From Sphaerulina vaccinii (Eukaryota > Ascomycota > Dothideomycetes > Mycosphaerellales > Mycosphaerellaceae), in the NCBI GenBank assembly GCA_022570795.1, contig JAKUDP010000004.1, positions 1,922,001 to 1,986,000 of the forward strand: a DNA stretch of 64,000 nt, given 5' to 3'. Below, piece after piece: positions 32,271 to 42,309 of this stretch. Under the pieces are notes generated by a model. It was given only the letters and a program-made list of their open reading frames with translations, was not told the origin of the DNA and did no database searches. The position numbers were made by a program, and so were the translations under genes. Numbering within the stretch: position 1 is the stretch's first letter; each line of letters opens with the position of its first letter.

Positions 32271-34860
32271 CTACACAACGCCTCCAGTTGTATATCGTAC
32301 TGTCTCACTGCGCGCAGGAGAAGAGGCGACAAAGTTCCTGCGTTCTGCCCTGACCCTCTCCTGTGTATAGTCAATGCCTCTCGAGTGTAGCTTGGTGATT
32401 GCCTTCTTATCGAGAATCACCTTCTCCCAATTTCTCGGCAGTTTCCTATCAGCTAGCAATAGCGTGAGCTTCATGTTTCGTGCCTTGAATCGGATGTCTT
32501 CTGCAGTCCTCATCGTGAGCTTCGCCTCGTCGGTAGTCTGTAGCTCGTTGTCGACGGCCTTGAGTTTGGAGTAGCTGATGCTGTCCTCAGGGTCGACGTG
32601 ATCGACAATAAGGTCAATGAGAGCGCTTTCCTCCTCATCAGACCAAGGTTGGCGGATTTGAGGTGGACGAGCCTGCGACGAGGTGACTCGGTTATACCTG
32701 GCATCTTCCTTGGCTTCTTTGTAGATCTGGTTGACCGGGACTTCCGCATCAGGATCTGGTCGTGGCCGCGGTGGAGGTATCGCAGATCCAGGATTCTTTC
32801 GTGGCCTCTTCGCAGGACTGGGTCGTGCAGCGGTAGATGGTCCTGCCATAGGAGTACTACGAGGCTCAATGGTCTCGAAACGTTGTGGTGCTCTTTGAGG
32901 CCTTGGCTGGAGCGCTGCCACCTCCGCACGCCTTTGCGCGGCATTGCTGTGGTCACGGACGTCGTTCTCGAAGCCATCATCTTGTGTCGGGTTAAATTCG
33001 TCTGTGTTCTGATCTTCCATCTCCGCATGAGTTCGTTTCGCTACACTAGTTGTGGCTTCAGGCTGAGTCTCTTCAAACATGTCACTTCCGATGCGAACTG
33101 CGTTGGCCTGGCGATCCATCAAGCGAGCTTTCGCCTTTTTGGCATTCTGATTTTGGGAGGCGTTGAGTTTCGCGACGGCTTGTTGGGCAGTGGACGGCTC
33201 CACAACTGGAGGTTCTTCATCCGTCTGGTCCAACTCTCGAACGTCGTCGAACCCGTCTTGAGCTGCAAAGTCGTGGATGATGACGTCCTCGTTCTGCGGT
33301 AGAGCAGTCGATGTAGACATGACCGCTGTGGGCGCGGGCTGCTGCTGCGTAATCTGCTTCTCACGCCCTTTGAGCAATGCCATGGCACTCTTGCCCAGAC
33401 TTTGTCCTGAAGTTTTGCCAGTCGTCGTGTACTGCTGCTTCATCTGCTCGGCAGTCTTCTCACTCATCACACGCTGGGCCTCTTGCTCCAGACCTATCAC
33501 GATGGCTTCGACTCCTCCAGCAGCTTCGATATGTCTGTCGACCTCCACAAGGCGCGCCACGTAGTAACGCAGTGTATTCGAGCGAAGGTCCTCCCAACGG
33601 AACTGCGCTTTGAGGTTGCCATTTATGGCAGTCGCATCTGTGTCATCTTCACCGAATCGGGCTTTCAGGAGAGCGATGCGCGCATCGACAGTTGCCAGCC
33701 CTTGCTCGCGATCGTCTTCGTGAGCCGTCATGAAGCCAAATGCTTTCAAATGCTTGAATTCTTCGTTGCCATCGTAGAAGACATTGTCGATTTCCTCGAG
33801 TGGCGAAAAGTTTGACCCGCTGCTGATAGCAGCCTCGATTCTTCTGATCGTCACATGCGCACCGATCTCGAGCCACAAGTCGAGAGCATAGAAGTCGAGC
33901 TGCCCGCCAGCAATACAAGCTGGAAATGCCATGTCAAGACTCTCGAGCGCGCCTGTCGCCTCCTCAGTCCAGTCAGATGGGTCGCAGATTATCAGTACAG
34001 CTCGCAGCATAAGCGCCATGTTGATCTTGTATAAGATATTGTCCGGTCGCCAGGTAGCTGGTTGCACTTCAGCCATTGATTGCACCTTCAGTAAAGAACG
34101 TAAGACGTGACTTGGCTCAATGTACTCGACACTGGTCAGGATTGGTCTCAGAATCCGGAGTGACTCCCATCGTGTCGAGTACAGCTTGTTGTGCTTAGAT
34201 CCAGTACGCTTGATTTCCTTCCATGTCTCTGGTGGTGTCGTAAGGCCATTCGGCACAAGTAGCTGCGTTAGTCGCTCAGCGTTTCCTAGTGCATCAGGCA
34301 GCACATCACAGATCACATCTGGGTCCAGTTTGTTGATCTCCTCCTGTGAGAATGATGTCTTCGCAGTTGTGCCTGAGAAGCCTGATGCGCCTGACATACG
34401 ACGACGTGAAACCTGCTGATCTTGAACATCGAGCTGTTCTGCGAGTCGTGCCTCGACATCTTCTTCAGCTTCAGCCTCAGCCTCGTCCTCTTCGGCGATA
34501 ACATTCTCGTCGACAGTGGGGAGTTCTAGTACTGTTATATTAGTGGTGTTCTAGTATCGCTGCGGAAGATGACAGCTGAGAAGGATGAGCTGTAACCCCA
34601 CAACCGCGCAACCGTGCACGCCAAACATCAATCATAACACAACACAACACAACGTACGCACCTTTGGCTGCTTTCTTCGCTTTAGTCTTGCGGCCACCTT
34701 TCTTCGTTGTCGCATCGGGTGGCTCTGCAGAGTTCTGCCTGCTACTGTTCCCGCGTGTTCTGGCAGCTTCTTGTGGCTCTGCGCTCGCACTGCGAGTGCG
34801 ACGTGTTGTCGGCGCGGAGGTCGCTTCGCCGGGCGCCGTAGATGAATATGCCTTGGCCAT
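32271..34860 (-). CDS. telomere-repeat-binding-factor-like protein with C-terminal Myb domain
   Basis: Minus-strand exons 34860-34662 and 34531-32271, separated by a 130-bp intron (GTGCGT...ACAG), give 819 residues. The start ATG (MAKAYSS) opens a basic Ser/Thr/Lys-rich tail, then an acidic Glu/Ala run. Residues about 120-440 are helical and may form the TRF-type dimerisation fold. The middle, about 450-690, is disordered with Pro/Arg and a possible nuclear signal (PAKRPRKN). The Myb/SANT-like domain lies at about 700-780: RQPWSDEEESALIDLIV, then RTAEDIRFKARNMK and LLADRKLPRNWEKVIL. The third-helix segment DIRFKARNMK followed by LPxNWxxV resembles the telobox Myb of Taz1/Tay1/TRF-like fungal proteins, which bind telomeric or TTAGGG-type sites. 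Family is likely; the exact orthologue is not settled. Confidence 0.7.
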
Positions 34861-35548
34861 TTCTATACAGGAAGAGACGAAAGCGCTCGTGGCCTCACGC
34901 ACTGTGTCGTTGAGAGTGTTGGAAGAGGATGGTGGTTCAGATATGAAGGGTTACGACCCTAATCAACCCTATGACGGGAACAGCGGCTGAGGCAACAACA
35001 CTTGCAGCCTTGGTCTTTCACGCGTCTCTCCGTTCACTTTACTTGCGAGGAACATAGCACCACATTGTTCTCCTTGTAGATCTGGGTACAATATTGGTTC
35101 GCAATCTACTGATCTGTGGCTCTGCAAGGCTTGTCTTGCTTGTCGTATCTTCTTCATCATCTCTCATCTTCCTTCCGCGGCGGATGGCGGAAGAAGGCGG
35201 CCGAGCCAAGATCCCCTGAAGACAGAATCGCAAGCAGAGTGAAGATGTGACCCCAGAATGATCATCGTAATGCTGGTGGTCTGCAGGTGTTGCTGATTCT
35301 GTTTTTGTACTTAACAACCACACACTCCTTCACCTAATAACTTACTTACTCCTCCTCTTCTTGCACTACTTGTGTCGCGTCAATATCAAAAATAGGGCTT
35401 CGTGTATCATTCCTCTACGAGACCTGAGAGGACAGAGAGAAGAGGCGTACGAGGCGTACGTCAGAGTCTCTCCTGGGAATCTCCAGATTCTAGACCTTTT
35501 GCTTCTTTTGTTTCCTTCTACACGACCTTGTCACCACAGCACACCACG
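34861..35548. promoter_or_regulatory. divergent promoter region
   Basis: 688 bp between the start of the telomere-factor-like gene (minus) and the start of the GDT1-like gene (plus). The segment before 35549 is pyrimidine-rich (ctcctcctcttcttgcac), typical of fungal leaders. The + frame stays open upstream to 35402, so a longer N-terminus is formally possible, but the signal peptide fits the 35549 start. Confidence 0.45.
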
Positions 35549-37264
35549 ATGCGGATACGACGGGCGTCGCCACTTCTACTATTGCTTGCGCCTTCATTGG
35601 TAGCAGCTCAATTACCCAAAGATGGCACCGAAATCCTGTCCAACGAAGAGATCCTATCATTGAATCGAATAAAAGGAGCGGAACCCATACGGAAGACTGG
35701 CGCGAATGATGCTGCCGTTGCGGATCCACCAAATGCGAAGAGCACGCGGATATATAAGGGAACGGAGGATGCGCCTGTAGATGGACTGGATGGTAAACCA
35801 CATGCAGGGCCGTTCGTGGATCGACCTGCGGAAGGCAAAGGCGATCCTGTTGCGCCTGTGAAAGCGAAGCCAACCTCACTCAGCAACTTTGCTGGCCAGG
35901 ACATTCCGGAGAAGAACGATGGGGTCATGAATGATGATACGCGAACGCCACCGAAGAAGGGAACCACAGGCACTGAAGGAGGCATTAGCGAGAAGGAGAA
36001 GTCGAGGAAGGAAGGCGATGTAGCAGAGAAGACACCACAAACGCCGCAGAAAGCGCCTACGCTTCCACATAGCGAGGAGAAGAACATCAAGGGGAGTGAA
36101 AAGGAGAAGTCCACGTCTGAGGAGACCAAGGACGCAATCACAGGCGAGAAGGTCACTACACCAAAGAAGGGCGAGAAAGGCGGAGACTATGGTGAAGCTG
36201 GATATGGGTTGGAGAAGCCTACGAATCTGCCACCGAAGCCACACAACATCCCGCATCCGGACGCGAAGGTGCCGACCACCGGCACGAGCGACGACGAGTT
36301 CGGTCCACCAGTAAACCCTTCAGGAGGGCGAGACAAGTGGCTGGTCGATACCATGCCCGACACCGAGGGCAAGACGAATCTCAAGCCTGCGAAGCCCAAG
36401 ACTGGCAGCAGTAGCAGCAGTGGCATTTCGACACCTGCATCGTCCCCAGCGATCTCGAAATCCACCTCCGACATGGAATGGCATGAATGGTTCCACTCCT
36501 TCGTTCTCTCCTTCACCATGATCATCTTCTCCGAGATTGGCGACAAGACCTTCCTAGTCGCCGCACTCATGGCCATGCGCCATCCTCGACTTCTCGTCTT
36601 CAGCGCTGCGATCTCAGCGCTGATGGCCATGACAGTGCTCTCCGCCGTACTCGGACACGCCTTTCCCGCACTCCTACCGAAGACCTTCACCACGTTCGCT
36701 GCGGCGATCCTATTCTTCGTGTTCGGCGCAAAGAGTCTAAGAGAAGGTCTAGCAATGGATAAGAACGCAGGCATTGGCGAAGAGATGCGCGAAGTGGAAG
36801 CTGAGCTGGAAGAGAAAGAGCATAGCATGAGACATCGCAAGAACAGCATGAAGGATCACAGCCTATCTGCATACGAACTGGAAGCAGGACGAGGGAGAAA
36901 CAAGGGCGAACTCTCGCCACCACTATCGAGAAGTCCTTCACCACCGAGTAGTAGAGGCGGAGCAGGTCTCGAGAATCTCCTAAGTCTCGTGCTCAGCCCA
37001 GCATGGGTACAGACGTTCATCATGACTTTCCTCGGCGAGTGGGGAGATAGAAGTCAGATTGCCACGATAGCTATGGCCGCTGGACAAGATTACTGGCTGG
37101 TAACGCTGGGAGCTATCGTTGGACACGCATGCTGTACCGGAGTAGCAGTCGTTGGAGGCCGAGCTCTGGCTGGGCGAGTCTCGATGCGCGTGGTGACTAT
37201 CGGAGGCGCCATTGCTTTCCTTGTATTTGGCTGCATATATTTGTACGAGTGTAGCGGAGTCTAG
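35549..37264 (+). CDS. GDT1: GDT1/TMEM165-family cation:proton transporter
   Basis: Single exon, 571 residues from ATG 35549. Residues 1-21 are a signal peptide (MRIRRASPLLLLLAPSLVAAQ). An unusually long polar region follows to about residue 305, rich in Lys/Glu/Pro/Thr and probably disordered in the lumen. Two blocks of three membrane helices each carry the family motif E-x-G-D-K/R: SEIGDKTFLVAALMAM at about 325 and LGEWGDRSQIATIAMAAG at about 493. The loop between them is charged (EVEAELEEKEHSMRHR). Known members sit in the Golgi and exchange Ca2+/Mn2+ for protons, supporting glycosylation. The product ends shortly after the last helix. Confidence is high because both motifs are intact. Confidence 0.93.
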   Translation: MRIRRASPLLLLLAPSLVAAQLPKDGTEILSNEEILSLNRIKGAEPIRKTGANDAAVADPPNAKSTRIYKGTEDAPVDGLDGKPHAGPFVDRPAEGKGDPVAPVKAKPTSLSNFAGQDIPEKNDGVMNDDTRTPPKKGTTGTEGGISEKEKSRKEGDVAEKTPQTPQKAPTLPHSEEKNIKGSEKEKSTSEETKDAITGEKVTTPKKGEKGGDYGEAGYGLEKPTNLPPKPHNIPHPDAKVPTTGTSDDEFGPPVNPSGGRDKWLVDTMPDTEGKTNLKPAKPKTGSSSSSGISTPASSPAISKSTSDMEWHEWFHSFVLSFTMIIFSEIGDKTFLVAALMAMRHPRLLVFSAAISALMAMTVLSAVLGHAFPALLPKTFTTFAAAILFFVFGAKSLREGLAMDKNAGIGEEMREVEAELEEKEHSMRHRKNSMKDHSLSAYELEAGRGRNKGELSPPLSRSPSPPSSRGGAGLENLLSLVLSPAWVQTFIMTFLGEWGDRSQIATIAMAAGQDYWLVTLGAIVGHACCTGVAVVGGRALAGRVSMRVVTIGGAIAFLVFGCIYLYECSGV

Positions 37265-37763
37265 CGGGGTGAAGAAGCAGCAATACCAGGTAACGGACTT
37301 TTGCATCACACATTTCCTTCACAAGTCAATCAATCCACGGATTAGCGACTGGCGCAATGGATGGTGGGGACGGACGAGAGTAATCGGCGGAAACTGTAAT
37401 CTATGGAAAGGAAGAAACAGGCGCGGCCTACCAGCTGAGGCTGAGAACAAGAGAAGAGTGTCTGAGTAGATGTCATATCATGGGAAAGGAAGCGGCTCTT
37501 GTTTTTGCTTTGCATAGCGGATCTCTAGGCAAAAAGCGATCGACTTGCGACAAATGTGGTGGGATATCTGTATCGATTACTACTGCGAAGTGCTATTACT
37601 ACCACGTGCATGCTGTGCTCTAATGCTAGTAGGGCAATGCTATCTTATTGGCATGTAACATGAGGAGAAGACCATCAGAAAGCAAAACGAGAAGCAAAAC
37701 AATCGCCCTCGTCATGGCTGCAGGTGAAGATGGACGGGGACGAAGACAGAGTCTTACCGAGTG
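37265..37763. other. intergenic spacer
   Basis: 499 bp downstream of the GDT1-like gene. I see no gene; open frames are short and without domains. Confidence 0.4.
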
Positions 37764-38081
37764 TCAAGTGCTTTCCATTGTGTCAGGCATTAGCTGTACC
37801 AACGACTTACTGACTGAGCCACGGAGGCTTAGACGACTATTGAGAATAGCGGAAGGCGACAGACATATATATCTCCACTTGGTGGCCTGTTCAGCTCGAT
37901 TGCCTATACTCGTGTCATACACCGACACTATGCTGCTACGGCTGTCATCCATACAACTATCCTGATTGAGGTCCGGCCAGATGGATGAAGGGAGGGATAC
38001 GTCGTCGATATTGGTCAGTCCACGTTCTGGAGTTGAAGACGCAGGCGAGGTGGTATTGATGGCTGTACAGATTTCAGACAT
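37764..38081 (-). CDS. possible small hypothetical protein or exon
   Basis: A minus-strand frame of 105 codons from ATG 38081, Ser/Thr/Asp-rich (MSEICTAINTTSPASS), with no domain. A second open stretch just upstream on the same strand (38434-38171) ends at a GTACGT donor-like site, so the two may be exons of one gene, but I could not find a phase-consistent join. Weakly supported. Confidence 0.22.
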   Translation of the reverse strand: MSEICTAINTTSPASSTPERGLTNIDDVSLPSSIWPDLNQDSCMDDSRSSIVSVYDTSIGNRAEQATKWRYICLSPSAILNSRLSLRGSVSKSLVQLMPDTMEST

Positions 38082-38740
38082 CGACTTTAGGGAAATATCG
38101 TTAATTCAGACTTTTTGTGAATGTAGCTTCAGAACTTCACGGATGGATTCCAGATTTCCTGGACACTCGTCTATACGTACCTGAACCCAGATGGCCAATT
38201 CAGATTGCTGGATAGTTGTGATGTGAGGACCTTCTCGCCGTCCCGGAGGTTTCGGGCAACCCTAAGATCAAAAGCCACAAGAAGGAGGGCGTCATGCTCA
38301 ACGACTATATCGACCAACGCAATACATGGACTGGTACTGACTGGACGCGCAGAGCGTCTGTGGTCTGTCGATTGAGACATCAGAACGTCCGTTGGTATTG
38401 CTGTCAGTGTGGCACTGTCTTCATCGAAGAACAATAGTGCCTACAAGGCTTGTTGACTACTGCGATGCACAAGCGACCTATACGATACAAATTACCGTGA
38501 TCATGATGAGTACCAATACTAGCTGGAACAGATAGACAAATAGCTGACCAACGTTGCCGTCGATGTTGCAGTCAATGGTCAACTGATCGGATCGACCATT
38601 GCCTCAGACATACTCACGCTTCAGATAACATACCCTGTGCAGTTATTGGGGTTCGAGATCACTCAACAAAGTAGTGGCTTCGTGAAGGTCAATCAAGAGT
38701 CGAACATATCGAAACGCAGAAAATCTCATGTCTAATACCG

Positions 38741-39040
38741 TTGTTAAGCGACGCTGTGCATGGACTGATATCGATCAGATCTCAAGGGTAACTGTTACTT
38801 TCGACGAGTAAAGTGTTCATGGATTGATGCCATCGGTATTGGTGCTATTGTCAACCATATATGGAAATTGCTTTACCAAACTCACTGATAATGTTGTTAA
38901 GCAACGACGTGTATGGACTAGCATCGATCAGATAGCCACAGTGAGTGTTGCTTGTGACGCGTGAAGTAGTGGTGCATCTATGTGATCGATATTGGTGCCA
39001 CTGTCAACCATATCTGGAAAAATGCATTCCTTGGATTCTT
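38741..39040. repeat. diverged tandem duplication of about 153 bp
   Basis: Two adjacent related blocks. Both contain ttgttaagc, atggact, atcgatcaga, a gta-rich middle and ttgtcaaccatat or ctgtcaaccatat with tggaaa. They start at 38741 and 38894. Identity is visibly imperfect. Composition is normal, without the RIP pattern. No coding potential is seen. Confidence 0.55.
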
Positions 39041-39133
39041 CCCACTCGATGCAGGACCTTGTGTAGTAAGACTGTAGGGTCATATATTATTATGTAAGAT
39101 GCTTCTCCATCAATCACAGCAAGTGATAACATC

Positions 39134-39331
39134 GGGGATGTGGTTGTAGGTTCAGACTTCAATCAACTGCTAGTCGACCATTCACTAACAACCTCGCAGT
39201 AGTGGTATAATGTACGATGACATCCATCACGCTTCGACTTATCACCCAACTAATTCACGATAGACTTCTTTAGCACTGCATCGCAGCGTCTAATCTAGAA
39301 GTGGTCCAGGGTTCGATTCCCTGCATCTCCA
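39134..39331 (+). tRNA. tRNA-Ala(AGC)-like sequence, interrupted
   Basis: The 3' part is clear: anticodon stem CTTCT/AGAAG (39265-39269 and 39297-39301), anticodon AGC at 39272-39274, a 20-nt intron at the usual place after position 37 (39276-39295), T arm with GGTTCGATTCC (39307-39323), acceptor strand CATCTCC (39324-39330), discriminator A, then TTTT as a Pol III stop. T at position 70 would give the G3-U70 pair that marks alanine tRNAs. A matching 5' acceptor strand GGGGATG lies at 39134, but 108 extra bases separate it, flanked by a direct repeat AGACTTC (39154-39160 and 39262-39268). The D arm is short and irregular. Probably a tRNA gene broken by an insertion or duplication. Confidence 0.42.
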
Positions 39332-39833
39332 TTCTTTTGCCGTTCTTTTGCGTGCATGCAGTATGTGCAAGTGAAGTTGTTGTGTCGAAATATTGAAAAA
39401 TCCAACTTGGTGCGATTTCTTGGCGGACAAGCACCATTCTTTTGGACGACTGGACACTCCAGAGACTGTAATGAGTTGTATATCCAGCCTCCCGATCAAA
39501 TAAGTGTAGTGGTGGACTCTGTTAAAAATTTCGGTCGACGGTATTGATCGATTTTACTGTCACGCCGAGATCGATCTTTTTGCGAATGGCAAGATCGATG
39601 GAATACATTTTAAACGGAATTCATACACTCCTGAATCAATGCTCGTCAATATCAGATCGATGTCCAGGGGACTGGGGACTTGCACGTTTGAACCTTCTTC
39701 CAACGCGTCCTGGCTTCACACCATGCACTGCACTTTTACGCTTCTCACGCATACATTCGCATTGTCATGGCACATCGGCGTTCTGGTAGATGTGTACATT
39801 CCAAAACTATGCTGGCTATCAACACCGCAAGGT

Positions 39834-41747
39834 CTACTCATCATTGAAGTCGCGCAACAAGATCTCTCGACCACCCTTCCTGCGAGTATCAGCCTTCACA
39901 TGCACACTCTCGTGCGATGAGCTCCTTTCCACGTCATCCCATCCCATACCACGTTTGGGGATCTCCCAAGTATGGTCGATGATCTCCGCAAGCTGCACGT
40001 ATTCGCCCTCACACTCAGGGTCGCGAACCCAGTATGCCTCTCGCAGCACGACCAACTCCCTCTTCTTGACGTACTTTTGATAGAAGAGGAAACCCCAGTA
40101 CCACATGATGCCCCAGAAGGGTGCAGTGATCCCTATCGCTGGGACAATGTACCAGGGATAACCAGTCACCGAGTTGTGGAAAGGTGAACCATATGTTGCA
40201 GGCACAAAAGCAGCGATAAGCATAAAAGCGGTAGAGATACCAAGGACGATAACGTGAACAGGAGACAACCACGGCCGATATCGACGACCCTCCTGCCACT
40301 CCTCCTTTCTCTTCGTTTTGGTGATTGCCAGGCCGATCGAGACCCAGAGCCCAAGGACGACGATGATGGTGTACGAGTAGAGGCTGACAAGAGTCGAGTA
40401 GGACTTGCGAGGATCGATAATGGCTGCCGTGACTGCAATCTGCAATACCGATGTGAGCCAGTGGAGGCCGAATGCAGCGGTCGGAGCTTGTTCGATCTCA
40501 TCGTCGAGCTTTGGCTGTTTCGAGGTCCACTGCTGCCACAAGCCATATGGTGTTCGGTAGGAGGTCGCGAAGAAGAGCGAGAATGGTATAATGCCTTCTT
40601 TGGCGATCTCTTGCTTGACACGAGCAGCTGTGAAAGTCATGACCCACAGATTGCCGAAGATGGCGATAGCCATGATGCAGGACATTGCTCTGGTGGCGGA
40701 CTCATGGCTCTGAGACCACAAGTTGTCGAAGAAGAGGGTAGCCAAGTCGACACTGCCTGGTAAGTCCATTGGGCCTTGAGGAAGAATGTCGTTCTTATCG
40801 ACAACAAGAAGGTAGCTGATGTTTACTGCCAGGAACAAAACTGCCGCGATGATCATGGCCACAACGCTGTACCTTGGGAAAGACTTTCGAGGGCTGCGTA
40901 CTTCCGCAAGCACGTAGAATGGCTGTTCATAGCCTGAGAATGCGTACATGCAAAGCATCAAGGAGTTTGACCAAGACGACACATCGTTTCTCTGCGTGGT
41001 CCAGACATCTTTCGTGAAGTTGTTTCGGATCACATCTCCAGAACCTCCGAACTTTCCTGCAGCTTTCGCAATACCGAGACAGACGATGGTGAGCAGAAGC
41101 CCCACCTTGACAGTTGCGAAGATGTTATTGATCCAGATTCCCATGTTTCGCGAAAAGGCATGGAGCATCACAACCAACGTCAGGAGTCCGATGGCCACTG
41201 CGATGACCACACCACGATCCGGGACATCAGAAGACTTCTTGTCGTAGTAACCCGCGGCGGAGAGGACCTGGAGCGCACATGAGATGGCATTGCCGCTGAG
41301 GTTGTACATCAGCAGGAACATGATCGAGAACGAACACGTGGTGCGAATGTGCGGCAGTCGCAGATTGGAGTTTGGGAACATGAACTCCAGGTAGTTCTTC
41401 TCTCCGCCAGATCTAGGGACACCGCGAGGCTTGTCTTCACCTCGAACATGCCGTTGTGGCATCGACAGTCCGCACTCAAGCCAGACGTATAGCCCGCATA
41501 TCGATATGAGCGCACCAAGGACCCATGCACACAGAGCACCGCCGACGCATCCAGTACCCGCGAGGACCTTTGCAGGAGAAATGAAGATTCCCGATCCTAT
41601 TGTTCGATTGAGGATCAGCGCGACGAGTGTAAAGCGACCGATTTTGCTCTTCTCCTTTGGAGCGAAGTCGACTCTTTGATGGTCCAGTTCAAGATTTGCT
41701 GTCGATGGCCGACCCAAGAGGGCTCGCTCGTTATCGTTGAGAGGCAT
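39834..41747 (-). CDS. methionine-type amino acid permease (APC superfamily)
   Basis: Single-exon minus gene of 637 residues from ATG 41747; the in-frame extension upstream begins with GTG. It starts cytosolic (MPLNDNERALLGRPS) and shows about 12 hydrophobic segments. The first helix carries the APC substrate motif in NRTIGSGIFISPAKVLAGTG. The extracellular loop VPRSGGEKNYLEFMFP and the helix SLMLCMYAFSGYEQPFYVLAEVRSPRK match the fungal high-affinity methionine permease (Mup1-like) group. It imports methionine, or possibly cysteine, by proton symport at the plasma membrane. The C-terminus is polar with clusters of Glu, Lys and Arg, as expected for arrestin/ubiquitin control in the family. It is divergent from the gene at 42310. 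Confidence 0.88.
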   Translation of the reverse strand: MPLNDNERALLGRPSTANLELDHQRVDFAPKEKSKIGRFTLVALILNRTIGSGIFISPAKVLAGTGCVGGALCAWVLGALISICGLYVWLECGLSMPQRHVRGEDKPRGVPRSGGEKNYLEFMFPNSNLRLPHIRTTCSFSIMFLLMYNLSGNAISCALQVLSAAGYYDKKSSDVPDRGVVIAVAIGLLTLVVMLHAFSRNMGIWINNIFATVKVGLLLTIVCLGIAKAAGKFGGSGDVIRNNFTKDVWTTQRNDVSSWSNSLMLCMYAFSGYEQPFYVLAEVRSPRKSFPRYSVVAMIIAAVLFLAVNISYLLVVDKNDILPQGPMDLPGSVDLATLFFDNLWSQSHESATRAMSCIMAIAIFGNLWVMTFTAARVKQEIAKEGIIPFSLFFATSYRTPYGLWQQWTSKQPKLDDEIEQAPTAAFGLHWLTSVLQIAVTAAIIDPRKSYSTLVSLYSYTIIVVLGLWVSIGLAITKTKRKEEWQEGRRYRPWLSPVHVIVLGISTAFMLIAAFVPATYGSPFHNSVTGYPWYIVPAIGITAPFWGIMWYWGFLFYQKYVKKRELVVLREAYWVRDPECEGEYVQLAEIIDHTWEIPKRGMGWDDVERSSSHESVHVKADTRRKGGREILLRDFNDE

Positions 41748-42309
41748 GGTGTTGTCAATGCAAGAGGAAACGCGAACAGCCTGACCAGCTCGAGGGCGGG
41801 TGCACACACACTACATAGGTGCCAGATGGTATGCCCCCGCCCATCAAGTATATGCCTCAGCCCACCAGCTATATGCATACGGGTCAGGCTGTGTTCATGC
41901 GAGCTCGCCTGTGGCTTGCATATGGTCTCTATTTCCGCGCGCTGTGAGTGGCTGAAATGGCGGGTCAACGCGCCTATGGCTTGGTATGGCTTGCCAAGCT
42001 GATCAGGTGTTGCACATGTGCGATAAGTCCAATCCTGATCGGGCGAAACATAGCCTCCACAAACCGGGGATTGCAATGCGAGCATGTGAGGCCGCACTGA
42101 CCAACACCACACTTGCGCCCGGCAAGCTCAAGATCAGGCTACCCTGCCCTCTTGTCGTCAGTATTCCGCAGAATTGCTTCTTAACACCGGATTGCTGGAA
42201 AACGAGCGACACCTCTACCACTTCATGTTTGGCCTCGCGCGTAGTGCTCACCGGCACCGCGTCCTGGCACATCTGCAACTTCGTACGAGCACCTGGAAGC
42301 CTGCGCAGT
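41748..42309. promoter_or_regulatory. divergent promoter region
   Basis: 562 bp between the permease start (minus) and the large cytoplasmic protein start (plus). The + frame is open from 41986, but that N-terminal extension is Cys-rich, domain-free and unlike the rest, so I place the start at 42310. Confidence 0.4.

Noticed and set aside
38171..38434. A minus frame of 87 codons as a gene
   Set aside because: No ATG start and no phase-consistent join to the frame at 38081-37764.
39290..39499. A minus open frame ending CRESNPGPLLD
   Set aside because: This is the usual false translation of the antisense of a tRNA 3' half.
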